From: Rhodoferax_B ferrireducens_A
GTDB lineage: Bacteria; Pseudomonadota; Gammaproteobacteria; Burkholderiales; Burkholderiaceae_C
Assembly (NCBI RefSeq): GCF_031458075.1
Contig: NZ_JAVDXT010000002.1
Span: 186,001-250,000, forward strand
Direction of reading: 5' to 3'
Length of the DNA stretch: 64,000 nt
Of the stretch, positions 27,201 through 36,028 are shown in pieces (the first letter of the stretch is position 1; every line of letters starts with the position of its first letter). The notes beneath the pieces were generated by a model. That model was not told the origin of the DNA, ran no database searches, and worked only from the letters and a program-made list of their open reading frames with translations. Position numbers and translations under genes: made by a program.

Positions 27201-27233
27201 ATAATTTGCCAACTGGCTTGCATTGGGATAAAA

Positions 27234-30011
27234 ATGATATCAAAAAATACTTATGCACGGGGTGCTATTTCTGTACTGGCTATGGCGCTATTGCTTGCCG
27301 CATGTGGTGAAGAGAAGCCGGAGGTACTTATTGCATCAGCGAAAGAGAGTTTGGCGAAAAATGATCAGAAAACAGCCATTATCCAGATAAAAAATGCATT
27401 GCAGGCTAATCCCAATATGGGGGAGGCAAGATTTTTATTAGGTCGAGCACTTTTTCATGAAGGAAACTTGGCTGGTGCAGAAATTGAATTTGATAAAGCG
27501 CGTAGCTTGAAGTATTCAGATGATTTGGTTGTTCCTGAGCTTGCTAAGGTCTTGTTGTTGCAAGGAAATTACAAGAAGGTTACGGATGAGTTGTCTGGAA
27601 TCGAGTTGGGTTCAGCAAGTGCCAAGGCAAATTTAAATATTTCTTTGAGCAATGCTTACGCTGTTCAAGGTTTGGTAGATAAGTCGCAAAAATATTTAAA
27701 TGCGGCCATTTCAGCAGAGCCTGAAAATATAGAAGCTCAAATTATTGTGGTTCGACGCTTGGCCGGCAAGGGTGAGTATGCAGCAGCTTTGACGGAAATT
27801 GATGCTCTGATCGCAAAATCCCCTAATAATCCAGATCTTTTTAAAACAAAGGGCGATATTATTCTTCGCTCAAAAAATGATTTGGATGGAGCAATTGGGT
27901 TATATAAAAAATCGATAGAAATAAAGCCGGATTATTTGTTGGGTCACATGGGTTTGATAACCTTGTTGCTGCAGCAAAATAAACTTGATGTTGGGGGGCA
28001 ACAGCTTGATGTTCTAAAGAAGATTGCGCCAAATAACCCGCAGGTCAAATTTTTCGAAGTTCAGCTTGCATATCAAAAGAAAGATTTCAAATTAGCCAGG
28101 GAACTATCTCAACAACTTGTGAAGATTGCGCCAGATGCTCCCAAGGTTTTACAATTGGCGGGCGCGACGGAATTCCAGTTGAATTCATTTGTGCAAGCCG
28201 AAGTATATTTGAATAAAGCATTGGTTGCGGCTCCTGAATACTTGTTGGCGCGTCGGTTGCTGACGTTAACCTACTTGCGCACAGGTCAGCCTGCAAAAGC
28301 ATTGGCGACATTAACCCCTGCGTTGACGTCAGAGCCGATTGATACAGCACTTTATTCAATTGCAGGCGAAGTCTATTTGCAGAATGGCGATTTTAAGAAA
28401 GCCAGTGATTTCTTTTCGAAAGCGGCGAAACTGGACCCGAAGGATGGGCGTAAACGGACATCGTTGGCATTGGCCCATATGATGGCAGGTGAGACGGAGA
28501 TTGCATTCACTGAATTGCAAGATATTGCGGCATCGGACAGTGGAACTACCGCAGATCTGGCTTTGATCAGTGCGCATATACGCCGGCGTGAGTTCGATAA
28601 GGCCATGAAGGCCATCGATGTTATGGATAAAAAGAAGCCAAAAAATCCATTTATCGCCAATTTGCGTGGAAATATTCAGAATGCTCAAAAGGATGCGGTG
28701 GCGGCCAGAAAGAGCTTTGAATCTGCTTTGGTGATGAATCCGGATTACTTTCCTGCAATTGCGAGTCTTGCCGCATTGGATGTATCGGAAAAAAAACCAG
28801 ATGAGGCTAGAAAGAGATTTGAAAGTGTTCTAGCTAAAGATCCAAAAAATAGCCAAGCATATATTGGTTTGGCTGGACTCAAGTCGATGGCCGGTGGCAG
28901 CAAAGAGGAGGTGGCAGAGTTGATCGGCAAAGCTGTGACAGCCAGCCCTGCAGAAGTAGGACCCCGTATTTTACTGATTGACTTGTTGTTAAGAAATAAA
29001 GAATACAAACAAGCATTTTCAACGGCTCAAAATGCAGTCACTGCAATGCCTGAGAGTCCTGAGCTGTTGGACGCGTTGGGAAGAACGCAGCAGGCAATGG
29101 GTGATACCAACCAGGCACTTTCTACCTACACCAAGCTTGCCAGTATTCAGCCTTCATCGCCGCAACCATTTTTGCGTATGGCTAATATTAACGTGGCTGC
29201 CAAAAATACAGATGCTGCAATACAGAATCTGACCAAGGCTTTAGAGTTGAAGCCTGACTTGCTGGAGGCTCAGCGCGGTTTAGTCGCACTAAATATTACT
29301 GCCGAACGCTACTCAAATGCTATCACTGTCGCTCGTGGAATACAAAAACAGCGCCCCAAGGATGCTATTGGTTACATATTGGAGGGTGAAGTAAATGTGG
29401 TTCAAAAGAAGTGGGATAACGCTTTAACTGCATTTAGACTGGCCTCGAAGCAAGGCACATCTTCAGAGCCTGCTATAAAGATCCACAATGTGTTTGTGGC
29501 ATCTGGAAACAAGGTTGAAGCCGATAAATTTGCAGCGTCCTGGTTGAAGGATAATCCCAAAGATATCGACTTCATGATGTATATTGCAGATGCTGCGTTG
29601 CTGAAGAAAGATTATGCAGCGGCTGAAAAATTGTATGCATCCGTGGTTCAGTTGCAGCCAAGTAGTGCAGTCGCTTATAACAACTTGGCCTGGGTGCATG
29701 GTCAGTTGAAAAAGGATACTGCAATTTCCTATGCGGAAAAGGCCAATGCCTTGGCGCCTAACCAGGCCCCGTTTATGGATACTTTGGCCATGCTTCTGTC
29801 GGAAAAAGGGGATTATGCAAAGGCCCTGGAATGGCAAAACAAGGCGATTGCACTACAGCCGGCCAATCTTACATTTAAGTTGAATATTGCAAAAATATAC
29901 TTAAAGTCAGGCGATAAAGCTAAGGCAAAACCATTGCTCGAAGATCTGGCCAAGCTTGGCGATAAATTCACCGAGCATGCCGAGGTGGACGCTGTTCTTA
30001 AGGGGATGTGA
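27234..30011 (+). CDS. prsT: PEP-CTERM system TPR-repeat lipoprotein PrsT
   Basis: A 925-residue lipoprotein. A signal peptide ends in the lipobox LLAAC (Cys24), followed by GEEKPE. The rest is about twenty TPR units built around GEARFLLGRALFHEGN- and VAYNNLAWVHGQL-like helices. PrsT is a constant companion of PrsK/PrsR and exosortase A and probably scaffolds export or assembly of polysaccharide or PEP-CTERM proteins. The gene is visibly AT-richer than its neighbours, with frequent AAT, AAA and TTG codons. Confidence 0.92.
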   Translation: MISKNTYARGAISVLAMALLLAACGEEKPEVLIASAKESLAKNDQKTAIIQIKNALQANPNMGEARFLLGRALFHEGNLAGAEIEFDKARSLKYSDDLVVPELAKVLLLQGNYKKVTDELSGIELGSASAKANLNISLSNAYAVQGLVDKSQKYLNAAISAEPENIEAQIIVVRRLAGKGEYAAALTEIDALIAKSPNNPDLFKTKGDIILRSKNDLDGAIGLYKKSIEIKPDYLLGHMGLITLLLQQNKLDVGGQQLDVLKKIAPNNPQVKFFEVQLAYQKKDFKLARELSQQLVKIAPDAPKVLQLAGATEFQLNSFVQAEVYLNKALVAAPEYLLARRLLTLTYLRTGQPAKALATLTPALTSEPIDTALYSIAGEVYLQNGDFKKASDFFSKAAKLDPKDGRKRTSLALAHMMAGETEIAFTELQDIAASDSGTTADLALISAHIRRREFDKAMKAIDVMDKKKPKNPFIANLRGNIQNAQKDAVAARKSFESALVMNPDYFPAIASLAALDVSEKKPDEARKRFESVLAKDPKNSQAYIGLAGLKSMAGGSKEEVAELIGKAVTASPAEVGPRILLIDLLLRNKEYKQAFSTAQNAVTAMPESPELLDALGRTQQAMGDTNQALSTYTKLASIQPSSPQPFLRMANINVAAKNTDAAIQNLTKALELKPDLLEAQRGLVALNITAERYSNAITVARGIQKQRPKDAIGYILEGEVNVVQKKWDNALTAFRLASKQGTSSEPAIKIHNVFVASGNKVEADKFAASWLKDNPKDIDFMMYIADAALLKKDYAAAEKLYASVVQLQPSSAVAYNNLAWVHGQLKKDTAISYAEKANALAPNQAPFMDTLAMLLSEKGDYAKALEWQNKAIALQPANLTFKLNIAKIYLKSGDKAKAKPLLEDLAKLGDKFTEHAEVDAVLKGM

Positions 30012-30048
30012 TATTTGAAGGAGTTTATTCTCCAGAAAGGCGGTAAGG

Positions 30049-30858
30049 ATGATATTGCCTAAGTTGAAAAATATTGCATGGAAGTTTTTCCTGCCGATCT
30101 TTGCCTTGCTCATTTACTCTCAAATGAATCCGGCAAAGGCTGATTTGTCGGATGCCATCACCAAAGTCAAGCCTGCTATTTCGGTGGTGGGCTATTACAA
30201 AAGTACAAACAGCCCGCGTTTTACGATGCGGGGGTCTGGGTTTGTGGTCGCTGACCAGAACGTGGGTGCTAATTTGGTGATCACCAATGCCCATGTCTTG
30301 TACAGCGGTGCGGAAGACAGTTCCGGCTCGGAGTTAGTGGTGCAGGTGCGCGATGCCAAGGGTGGCTGGCAGACGCGGCAAGCCCAGGTGCTGGAGGTGG
30401 ATCGCTTGCACGACCTGGCCCTGCTGCGGTTTAGCGGCGAGCCTGTGGTCGGTCTCCGGCTGAAAGATTCGGAGACGGTGCGCGAAGGCCAGTCGCTGGC
30501 GTTGATGGGATTTCCGATTGGCGGCGCACTGGGGTTTTCTCCGGTAACGCACCGGGCCGTGGTGTCGTCCATCACCCCGATTGTGTTGCCGGCTCCTACG
30601 GGCCAGCAGCTCACGGAAAAGTCCATTCGCAGCCTCCGAGACGGCAGCTTCGATATCTTCCAGCTGGACGGAACCGCCTATCCCGGCAATAGCGGTGGCC
30701 CCTTGTTTGATGTGGATACTGGTGAGGTGGTGGGCATCATCAACATGGTGTTTATCAAAGGCACCAAGGAGTCGGCCATGAGCCAGCCTTCCGGCATTAC
30801 CTATGCCATCCCAGCCAACTTTGTGAAGCAGCTTTTGCAGCGACACAAAGCCAACTGA
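30049..30858 (+). CDS. Secreted trypsin-like serine protease
   Basis: A 269-residue HtrA/trypsin-fold protease without a PDZ domain. A signal peptide covers the first ~31 residues (FLPIFALLIY then AKA). The triad is complete: His82 in VITNAHVL, Asp122 in HDLALLRF, Ser215 in GNSGGPLF. It follows prsT by 37 bases in the same direction with an AAAGG ribosome site, so it is probably co-transcribed and periplasmic. Its substrate may be a component of the PEP-CTERM/polysaccharide pathway, which is inference from position. Confidence 0.87.
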   Translation: MILPKLKNIAWKFFLPIFALLIYSQMNPAKADLSDAITKVKPAISVVGYYKSTNSPRFTMRGSGFVVADQNVGANLVITNAHVLYSGAEDSSGSELVVQVRDAKGGWQTRQAQVLEVDRLHDLALLRFSGEPVVGLRLKDSETVREGQSLALMGFPIGGALGFSPVTHRAVVSSITPIVLPAPTGQQLTEKSIRSLRDGSFDIFQLDGTAYPGNSGGPLFDVDTGEVVGIINMVFIKGTKESAMSQPSGITYAIPANFVKQLLQRHKAN

Positions 30859-30870
30859 GACGGCTCCCCG

Positions 30871-31866
30871 CTACTGGATAAAACCCATACGTCCCTTGTG
30901 CTGCGTGGCACGCGGAAGGTCGTCCACCCGTACGGTGTCGCGCCCGTCGAGCCGGGCATTGCCAAAGCCTGTCATCAGCGCCCGGCGCATTTCCCGAGGG
31001 GCAAGTTCCGACAAGGCATCCTGCAGGTCGTTGTGGGGATCCGGCGCAAAGCGTTCGCCCCAACCATGCTCGGCGCGGATGGAGGTATAGAGATTGCGGG
31101 CGATCTGCCTTGCTGCTTCTGGCGAGGGCGGTTCGATCTCAAACACATTCATGCGGTTCAGAATCGGCTCCGGGATACCCCGTGCGTCGTTGGCGGTGGT
31201 GATCCAGATCACCTGGCTTGCATCGATGGCCACCTCGGCGAATTCATCCATGAAGTTCTGCGCCGTGTCGTGCTCCAGCAGGCTGTAGAGCGCGCCCAGC
31301 GGGTCGTATTGCGCGTCGGCGCTGGCTTTGTCGATCTCGTCGACCACGATCACCGGGTTGGCGTATTCACCGTCCACCAGCGCCTCGAACACCTTGCCAG
31401 GTTTGGCGCCCTTCCATTGGGATGAGGAGCCCGACAGCAGCCAGCCTGCGGTCATCGAGCTCATGGGGACCAGGTTCATACCGGTGCCCAGCAGGTCGGC
31501 CAGCTTCTTGGCGAAATGGGTCTTGCCGATACCGGGCAGGCCGAGCAGCAGAATCGGCGTGACCTCCAGGCCGTCACGGCTGTCCTGGCTCAGGGCGACG
31601 TGGCGTTTCACGTCGTCCAGCACTTCGGTGAAATTGGGCAGGGTCTGGTACAGCGCCGACATCTCGGGGATGCCGGAGGGCTTGACCTGGAAGCGGTCGG
31701 GCCCGCGCTCCAGCATGCGCTCATAGGTGCTGCGCAGGTTTTCGTGTTCGCGGCTGGGGAGTTTGGCGAGCTTGCGCTCTACGTCGTGCGGCTGGAACAC
31801 GCTGCGCACGTTGGCGACAGGCAATTGGAACGAGGATGCATGCGGTACAAGGCTGCGGGATTCCAT
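30871..31866 (-). CDS. AAA+ ATPase (Lon-like ATPase module without protease domain)
   Basis: A 331-residue protein with one AAA+ domain: Walker A GLPGIGKT (109-116), Walker B VIVVDEID (172-178), sensor WITTANDA and arginine-finger region EPILNRMNVF. The ATPase core resembles Lon, but no Ser-Lys protease domain or Lon N-domain is present. About 80 N-terminal residues are unassigned. Its partner and substrate are unknown. The ATG has a good AGGAG site six bases away, and a near-consensus sigma54 promoter lies 35 bases upstream. It converges on the trypsin-like protease gene, 12 bases apart. Confidence 0.85.
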   Translation of the reverse strand: MESRSLVPHASSFQLPVANVRSVFQPHDVERKLAKLPSREHENLRSTYERMLERGPDRFQVKPSGIPEMSALYQTLPNFTEVLDDVKRHVALSQDSRDGLEVTPILLLGLPGIGKTHFAKKLADLLGTGMNLVPMSSMTAGWLLSGSSSQWKGAKPGKVFEALVDGEYANPVIVVDEIDKASADAQYDPLGALYSLLEHDTAQNFMDEFAEVAIDASQVIWITTANDARGIPEPILNRMNVFEIEPPSPEAARQIARNLYTSIRAEHGWGERFAPDPHNDLQDALSELAPREMRRALMTGFGNARLDGRDTVRVDDLPRATQHKGRMGFIQ

Positions 31867-31900
31867 CGATTTCTCCTGGTTGCTGGCACAGCTTCATTTC

Positions 31901-31916
31901 AGCATAAGCCGTGCCA
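31901..31916 (-). promoter_or_regulatory. Near-consensus sigma54 (-24/-12) promoter of the AAA+ ATPase gene
   Basis: The minus strand reads TGGCACGGCTTATGCT, against the consensus TGGCACG-N4-TTGCT: one mismatch, with GG and GC exactly ten bases apart. The predicted start point near 31890 leaves a 24-base leader containing AGGAG. An 8-base inverted repeat GTGCCAGC/GCTGGCAC (31911-31918 and 31882-31889) brackets the core. Confidence 0.75.
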
Positions 31917-32014
31917 GCGCACCATGGCGGGAGACGTGGAATAGTGCCGCTAAGCGGAGCTATTTGCGGGCTGTGGGCTGGCCGCCACAGCGCGGCGCAC
32001 AAAAGCGTGCGGGC

Positions 32015-32341
32015 TCAGGTGGGCGTGGTGCCCAGTACCTGTTGCAACTCACCAGATTCGTACATGTCCATCATGATGTCCGAGCCACCGACGAACTCGC
32101 CCTTGACGTAGAGCTGCGGAATGGTGGGCCATTGGCTGTATTCCTTGATGCCCTGGCGGATTTCGTCGTCTTCCAGCACATTGACGGTTTTGATGGTCTT
32201 GGTGTCCACGCCGCAAGCCTTCAGCAGCTGGATCGCGCGGCCGGAGAAGCCGCACTGTGGGAAGCTGGCATTGCCCTTCATGAACAGCAGAACTTCGTTG
32301 GATTTGACCAGTGCATCGATGCGTTGTTGTGTGTCGCTCAT
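32015..32341 (-). CDS. grxD: Monothiol glutaredoxin Grx4 (GrxD)
   Basis: A 108-residue class II glutaredoxin that binds a [2Fe-2S] cluster with glutathione and passes it to target proteins, often with BolA. The CGFS active site has Cys30; WPTIPQLYVKGEFVGGSDIM supplies the glutathione-binding TIP and GGSD elements. Tandem ATGs at 32344 and 32341 follow AAGGAG; the second has the better 7-base spacing and gives MSDTQQRID. It comes after prmC on the same strand, separated by a repeat, in the hemA-prfA-prmC-grxD order. Confidence 0.95.
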   Translation of the reverse strand: MSDTQQRIDALVKSNEVLLFMKGNASFPQCGFSGRAIQLLKACGVDTKTIKTVNVLEDDEIRQGIKEYSQWPTIPQLYVKGEFVGGSDIMMDMYESGELQQVLGTTPT

Positions 32342-32449
32342 CATGAGACTCCTTGGAAAGCAAACCCCCATTATTTCACCTCGGGTGCGGCGACGGGGCG
32401 TACGCCTGTGGGTGTCCCCGTTTTGACCAGGGATGCCCGATATCTTGGA

Positions 32450-32503
32450 TTGCTACATATCTTGTAGCTGCTTGCGCATATTAAATAAGCGCTAGAGGCC
32501 TAA
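32450..32503 (+). repeat. Repeat A, copy 6 (prmC-grxD gap)
   Basis: TTGCTACATATCTTGTAGC, TGCTTGCGCATATTAAATAA and GCGCTAGAGGCC give the clearest consensus copy in the window. It starts next to the prmC stop (minus strand) and lies between prmC and grxD, where a hairpin could reduce read-through. Confidence 0.9.
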
Positions 32504-32508
32504 AACAC

Positions 32509-33513
32509 TTATATTTTTTGCCCACCGCTGCAGCGCTCTATGCCGGCCAGATCCTGCCGCGACTGCACCTGGGTGTAGCCCGCCTGTTCCAGCAGGGCGC
32601 GCACCGCCGCAGCCTGGTCATAGCCATGCTCCAGCAGCAGCCAGCCCTTGGCTAGCAGCTGCGGGCTTGCTTGGGTGATGATCTGTCGGATGTCGTCCAG
32701 CCCATCGCAGCCAGCGGTCAAGGCGCTGCGTGGCTCGTGGGCCAACGCGGGCAGATGCGGGTCGGTGTCCGTGATGTAGGGCGGGTTGGACACGATCAGC
32801 TGGAAGCTGCCTTCCACCTGCGCCAGCCAGGAACTTTGGATGAATTGCACCGGCAGCGCCAGCCGCGCCGCATTGGCCTGCGCCACGGCCAGGGCATCGG
32901 CGCTCACGTCCACCGCCGTGACCCGTGCATCTGGCCGGGTTTTCTGGATCGCCAAGGCGATGGCGCCGCTGCCGGTGCCCAGGTCCAGCACCTGTGGCGC
33001 GGTCTGTCCAGTCAGTTGCTCCAGCGCCCAGTCGACCAGGGTTTCGGTGTCCGGCCGGGGCACCAGCACGCGTGCATCTACCTGCAAATCCATGCTGTAG
33101 AACTCGCGGTGGCCGGTGATGTAGGCCACGGGCTCGCCGGCCCGGCGGCGGGTGCAGGCGCTGCCAAAGGCCGCCGCCTGGGCGGGGCTCAGTGCGTCCT
33201 GGCTATGCGCCAGCAGCCAGGCGGCGTCCATAGGGTCTTTGCCCAGCGCGTGCAACAGCAGCATGCGCGCGTCCAGCTTGTCGATGCCGTGCTTTTGTGC
33301 GCCCAGCAGAGCGATCTGCAAGCTATTGGCGGCGTCACCATACACCGAGGCCGGCGGGCGTTTGGCGGTGCGCGCCGCTTTGCCCAGGCCCGGATGTTCG
33401 GGCCGGGGCGCCAGGCGCTTGGCGCTTTTCTCCTGGGCGTCTTTCAGCGACTTGCTGGAGACTTTGGCGTAGCCGCCGCTGGGCTTGGGGCCTTTATTGA
33501 TGGAGCGTGCCAT
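32509..33513 (-). CDS. prmC: Release factor glutamine methyltransferase PrmC with basic N-terminal extension
   Basis: Methylates the Gln of the GGQ motif in release factors RF1 and RF2. SAM motif DLGTGSGAIALAIQ (177-190), the NPPY substrate-Gln motif (243-246), YITGHREFYS and RVLVPRPDTETLVDWAL are typical. It has 334 residues, against about 280 normally. The first ~57 residues are Lys/Arg/Ser-rich with no known domain. The start at 33513 has AAGGA at good spacing; a GTG at 33345 would give a standard-length protein but lacks a ribosome site. prfA, its substrate gene, lies 14 bases upstream. Confidence 0.93.
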   Translation of the reverse strand: MARSINKGPKPSGGYAKVSSKSLKDAQEKSAKRLAPRPEHPGLGKAARTAKRPPASVYGDAANSLQIALLGAQKHGIDKLDARMLLLHALGKDPMDAAWLLAHSQDALSPAQAAAFGSACTRRRAGEPVAYITGHREFYSMDLQVDARVLVPRPDTETLVDWALEQLTGQTAPQVLDLGTGSGAIALAIQKTRPDARVTAVDVSADALAVAQANAARLALPVQFIQSSWLAQVEGSFQLIVSNPPYITDTDPHLPALAHEPRSALTAGCDGLDDIRQIITQASPQLLAKGWLLLEHGYDQAAAVRALLEQAGYTQVQSRQDLAGIERCSGGQKI

Positions 33514-33527
33514 GGTGTCCTTGGGGT

Positions 33528-34610
33528 TTAAGTGCCGACTTCGAGTTCGGCCAGTTGTTCGGCTTCTTGTGCCACGCGCAGCGCGCCCAGCGGTTCGGCC
33601 AGGTCGCCTTCCATGATGAACAGCAGCTTGTACAGCGTGAGGTTGATACGGTGGTCGGTCCAGCGGCCCTGGGGGAAGTTGTAGGTGCGGATGCGGTCGC
33701 TACGGTCGCCGCTGCCGATCAGGCCTTTGCGTTCGGCGGCGTCTTTGGCGGCGCGCTCCGAGCGGTCTTTTTCGTGGATGCGGGCTGTCAGCACCTTCAG
33801 CGCTTGCGCCTTGTTGCTGTGCTGGCTGCGGCCGTCCTGGCACTCGGCCACGATGCCGGTGGGGATGTGGGTGATGCGTACTGCCGAGTCGGTCTTGTTG
33901 ATGTGCTGGCCGCCGGCGCCGCTGGCGCGGTAGGTGTCGATGCGCAGGTCGGCCGGGTTGATCTTGATGGCTTCCTGCTCGTCCGGCTCGGCCAGCACCG
34001 CCACGGTGCAGGCGCTGGTGTGGATGCGGCCCTGGGTTTCGGTGGCCGGCACGCGCTGTACCCGGTGCCCGCCCGACTCGTATTTCAGCTGGCCGTAGAC
34101 GCCGTCGCCTTCCAGGCGCAGCACCACTTCCTTGTAGCCGCCGAGTTCGCTCGGCGACTCGCTCATGATCTCGGTTTTCCAGCCCTGGCGCTCGGCGTAG
34201 CGGGTGTACATGCGCAGCAGGTCGGCGGCGAACAGCGCCGATTCATCGCCACCGGTGCCGGCGCGGATTTCCATGAAGGCATTGCGCGCGTCGTCCGGGT
34301 CCTTGGGTAGCAGCATGCGCTGCAGCTCGGCTTCCAGCCGGGTCAGCTCGGCCTGGGCCGAGGTGATTTCTTCCTCGGCCATCTCGGCCATTTCCGGGTC
34401 GGATTGCATCTCCAGCGCGGCGGCCAGGTCGGCCTCGCGCTGGGTGTAGCGGGCAAAGCGCGCCGCCACCTGTCCCACGTCAGTGTGTTCGCGCGACAGC
34501 AGCAAAAACTGCTTCATGTCGCCCATGATGTCCTCGCGGGACAGCAGAAAGTCGAGTTCGGCAAGGCGAAAGGCGTAGCGCTCAAGCTGTTGGCGGAGAA
34601 AGGGTTTCAT
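33528..34610 (-). CDS. prfA: Peptide chain release factor 1
   Basis: A 360-residue class I release factor reading UAG and UAA. The GGQ hydrolysis motif sits in RASGAGGQHINKTDSAV, and the anticodon-like region lies ahead of it; ERKGLIGSGDRSDRIRTYNF and GRWTDHRINLTL complete the signature. The start at 34610 gives MKPFLRQQLERY. It lies between hemA and prmC, as in many proteobacteria. Confidence 0.97.
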   Translation of the reverse strand: MKPFLRQQLERYAFRLAELDFLLSREDIMGDMKQFLLLSREHTDVGQVAARFARYTQREADLAAALEMQSDPEMAEMAEEEITSAQAELTRLEAELQRMLLPKDPDDARNAFMEIRAGTGGDESALFAADLLRMYTRYAERQGWKTEIMSESPSELGGYKEVVLRLEGDGVYGQLKYESGGHRVQRVPATETQGRIHTSACTVAVLAEPDEQEAIKINPADLRIDTYRASGAGGQHINKTDSAVRITHIPTGIVAECQDGRSQHSNKAQALKVLTARIHEKDRSERAAKDAAERKGLIGSGDRSDRIRTYNFPQGRWTDHRINLTLYKLLFIMEGDLAEPLGALRVAQEAEQLAELEVGT

Positions 34611-34634
34611 AGCGGGTAATTCAAAAAGTGACAA

Positions 34635-34671
34635 CCCCGAGGGTCGGGGCAATATTCCCCGTGCAACGGGG
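34635..34671 (-). terminator. Two tandem hairpins between hemA and prfA
   Basis: CCCCGA/TCGGGG (34635-34649, 3-base loop) and CCCCG/CGGGG (34657-34671, loop TGCAA) are adjacent perfect stems in the 82-base gap. Neither has a T-run, so attenuation or mRNA processing is as likely as termination. Confidence 0.45.
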
Positions 34672-34692
34672 AGGGCGCAGACAGCAGCGTCG

Positions 34693-35961
34693 CTAACGCT
34701 CTTTGCGCAAAAACAGTTTGTGGATGGCCTGCACCGTGTGCTCGCGGCTGTGGGCATCGCCGGCGCGCAGCTCGGCCATGGCGCCGTGTAGCATCTTCTG
34801 CGTCAGGCCTTTGGACAGCATGTCCAGCACGGCCTCGATGTCGTCGCCCTTGGCCAGCAGGCGGCGCGCGCGGGCCAGTTCTGTGGCCCGCCATTCGTCG
34901 GCCTGGGCGTTCAGCTGCTGGATCAGCGGCACCACGCCATGCACCGGGTCGCGCTGGTCCATCCAGTGCAGAAAGCTTTGCACGCCGGCGTCGATGATGA
35001 CCTCTGCCTGGGCTACCGCGGCCTGGCGGTTCGCCTGGCCGTTCTGCACCACATGGGCCAGGTCGTCCACGGTGTAGAGGTAGACGTCTTCCAGCGCCTT
35101 GACTTCGGGCTCGATGTCGCGCGGCACGGCCAGATCGACCATGAACATTGGGCGGTGTTTGCGGATCTTCAGCGCCCGCTCGACCGCGCCCAGCCCGATG
35201 ATGGGCAGGGTGCTGGCGGTGCAGCTCACCACGGCGTCGAATTCGTGCAGCCGGCTGGGCAGGTCGGCCAGGCGCATGACTTCGCCGCCGAAGCGGGTGG
35301 CGAGCTTTTCGCCGCGCTCCAGCGTGCGGTTGGCGATGGCGATGGATTTGGGGTTCTTGGCCGCAAAGTGGGTAGCCGCCAGCTCGATCATCTCGCCAGC
35401 GCCGACAAACAGAATCCGCACCTTGCCCAAGTCTTCAAATAGCTGGCTGGCCAGGCGCACCGCGGCGGCGGCCATGCTGATGGAGTGCGCGCCGATCTCG
35501 GTCGAGGTGCGGACCTCTTTGGCCACGGCAAACGAGCGTTGGAATAGCTGGTTCAGGGTGGTGCCCAGGGCGCCGGCCTGTTCGGCCACGCGCACTGCGT
35601 CCTTCATCTGGCCCAGGATCTGCGGCTCGCCGAGCACCATGGAGTCCAGCCCGCTGGCGACGCGGAAGGCGTGGCGCGCCACGGGGCCGTCTTGCAAGGT
35701 GTAGGAGTGCGAACGCAGCAAGGCCGGCGATACGCCGCCACTGTGGGCCAGCCAATCGACGGTGCGGTCCAGCGCCTGCTGGCTGCCCGCACAATAGACT
35801 TCGGTGCGGTTGCAGGTGGAGATGATGGCGGCTTCCGGGCCCGACAGGGCCGAGCGCAAGCCCTGCAGGGTCGGGCCGATCTGGTCCAAGGCGAACGCAA
35901 ACCGACCGCGCAAATCCAGAGGTGCGGTGGTGTGGTTAATGCCTAATGCCCAAACTGCCAT
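34693..35961 (-). CDS. hemA: Glutamyl-tRNA reductase
   Basis: A 422-residue enzyme reducing Glu-tRNA to glutamate-1-semialdehyde, the first committed step of C5 heme synthesis. The thioester Cys50 lies in AIISTCNRTEVY; LDSMVLGEPQILGQMKDA, the NADPH-binding ILFVGAGEMIELAA and the C-terminal dimerisation helices follow. The start at 35961 gives MAVWALGINHTTAPLDLRG. First gene of hemA-prfA-prmC-grxD and divergent from a small membrane protein gene. Confidence 0.97.
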   Translation of the reverse strand: MAVWALGINHTTAPLDLRGRFAFALDQIGPTLQGLRSALSGPEAAIISTCNRTEVYCAGSQQALDRTVDWLAHSGGVSPALLRSHSYTLQDGPVARHAFRVASGLDSMVLGEPQILGQMKDAVRVAEQAGALGTTLNQLFQRSFAVAKEVRTSTEIGAHSISMAAAAVRLASQLFEDLGKVRILFVGAGEMIELAATHFAAKNPKSIAIANRTLERGEKLATRFGGEVMRLADLPSRLHEFDAVVSCTASTLPIIGLGAVERALKIRKHRPMFMVDLAVPRDIEPEVKALEDVYLYTVDDLAHVVQNGQANRQAAVAQAEVIIDAGVQSFLHWMDQRDPVHGVVPLIQQLNAQADEWRATELARARRLLAKGDDIEAVLDMLSKGLTQKMLHGAMAELRAGDAHSREHTVQAIHKLFLRKER

Positions 35962-36028
35962 CCCCCGATTATAAAATTTGTGTGAAGCAAAACCGCCCAC
36001 CTGGTCCTAAAGACTGAAAATTGCCTCT

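Noticed and set aside
30871..31866. The AAA+ protein as a truncated Lon pseudogene
   Set aside because: The frame is intact, has its own promoter and ribosome site, and ends naturally after the AAA+ lid; there is no protease-domain remnant downstream.
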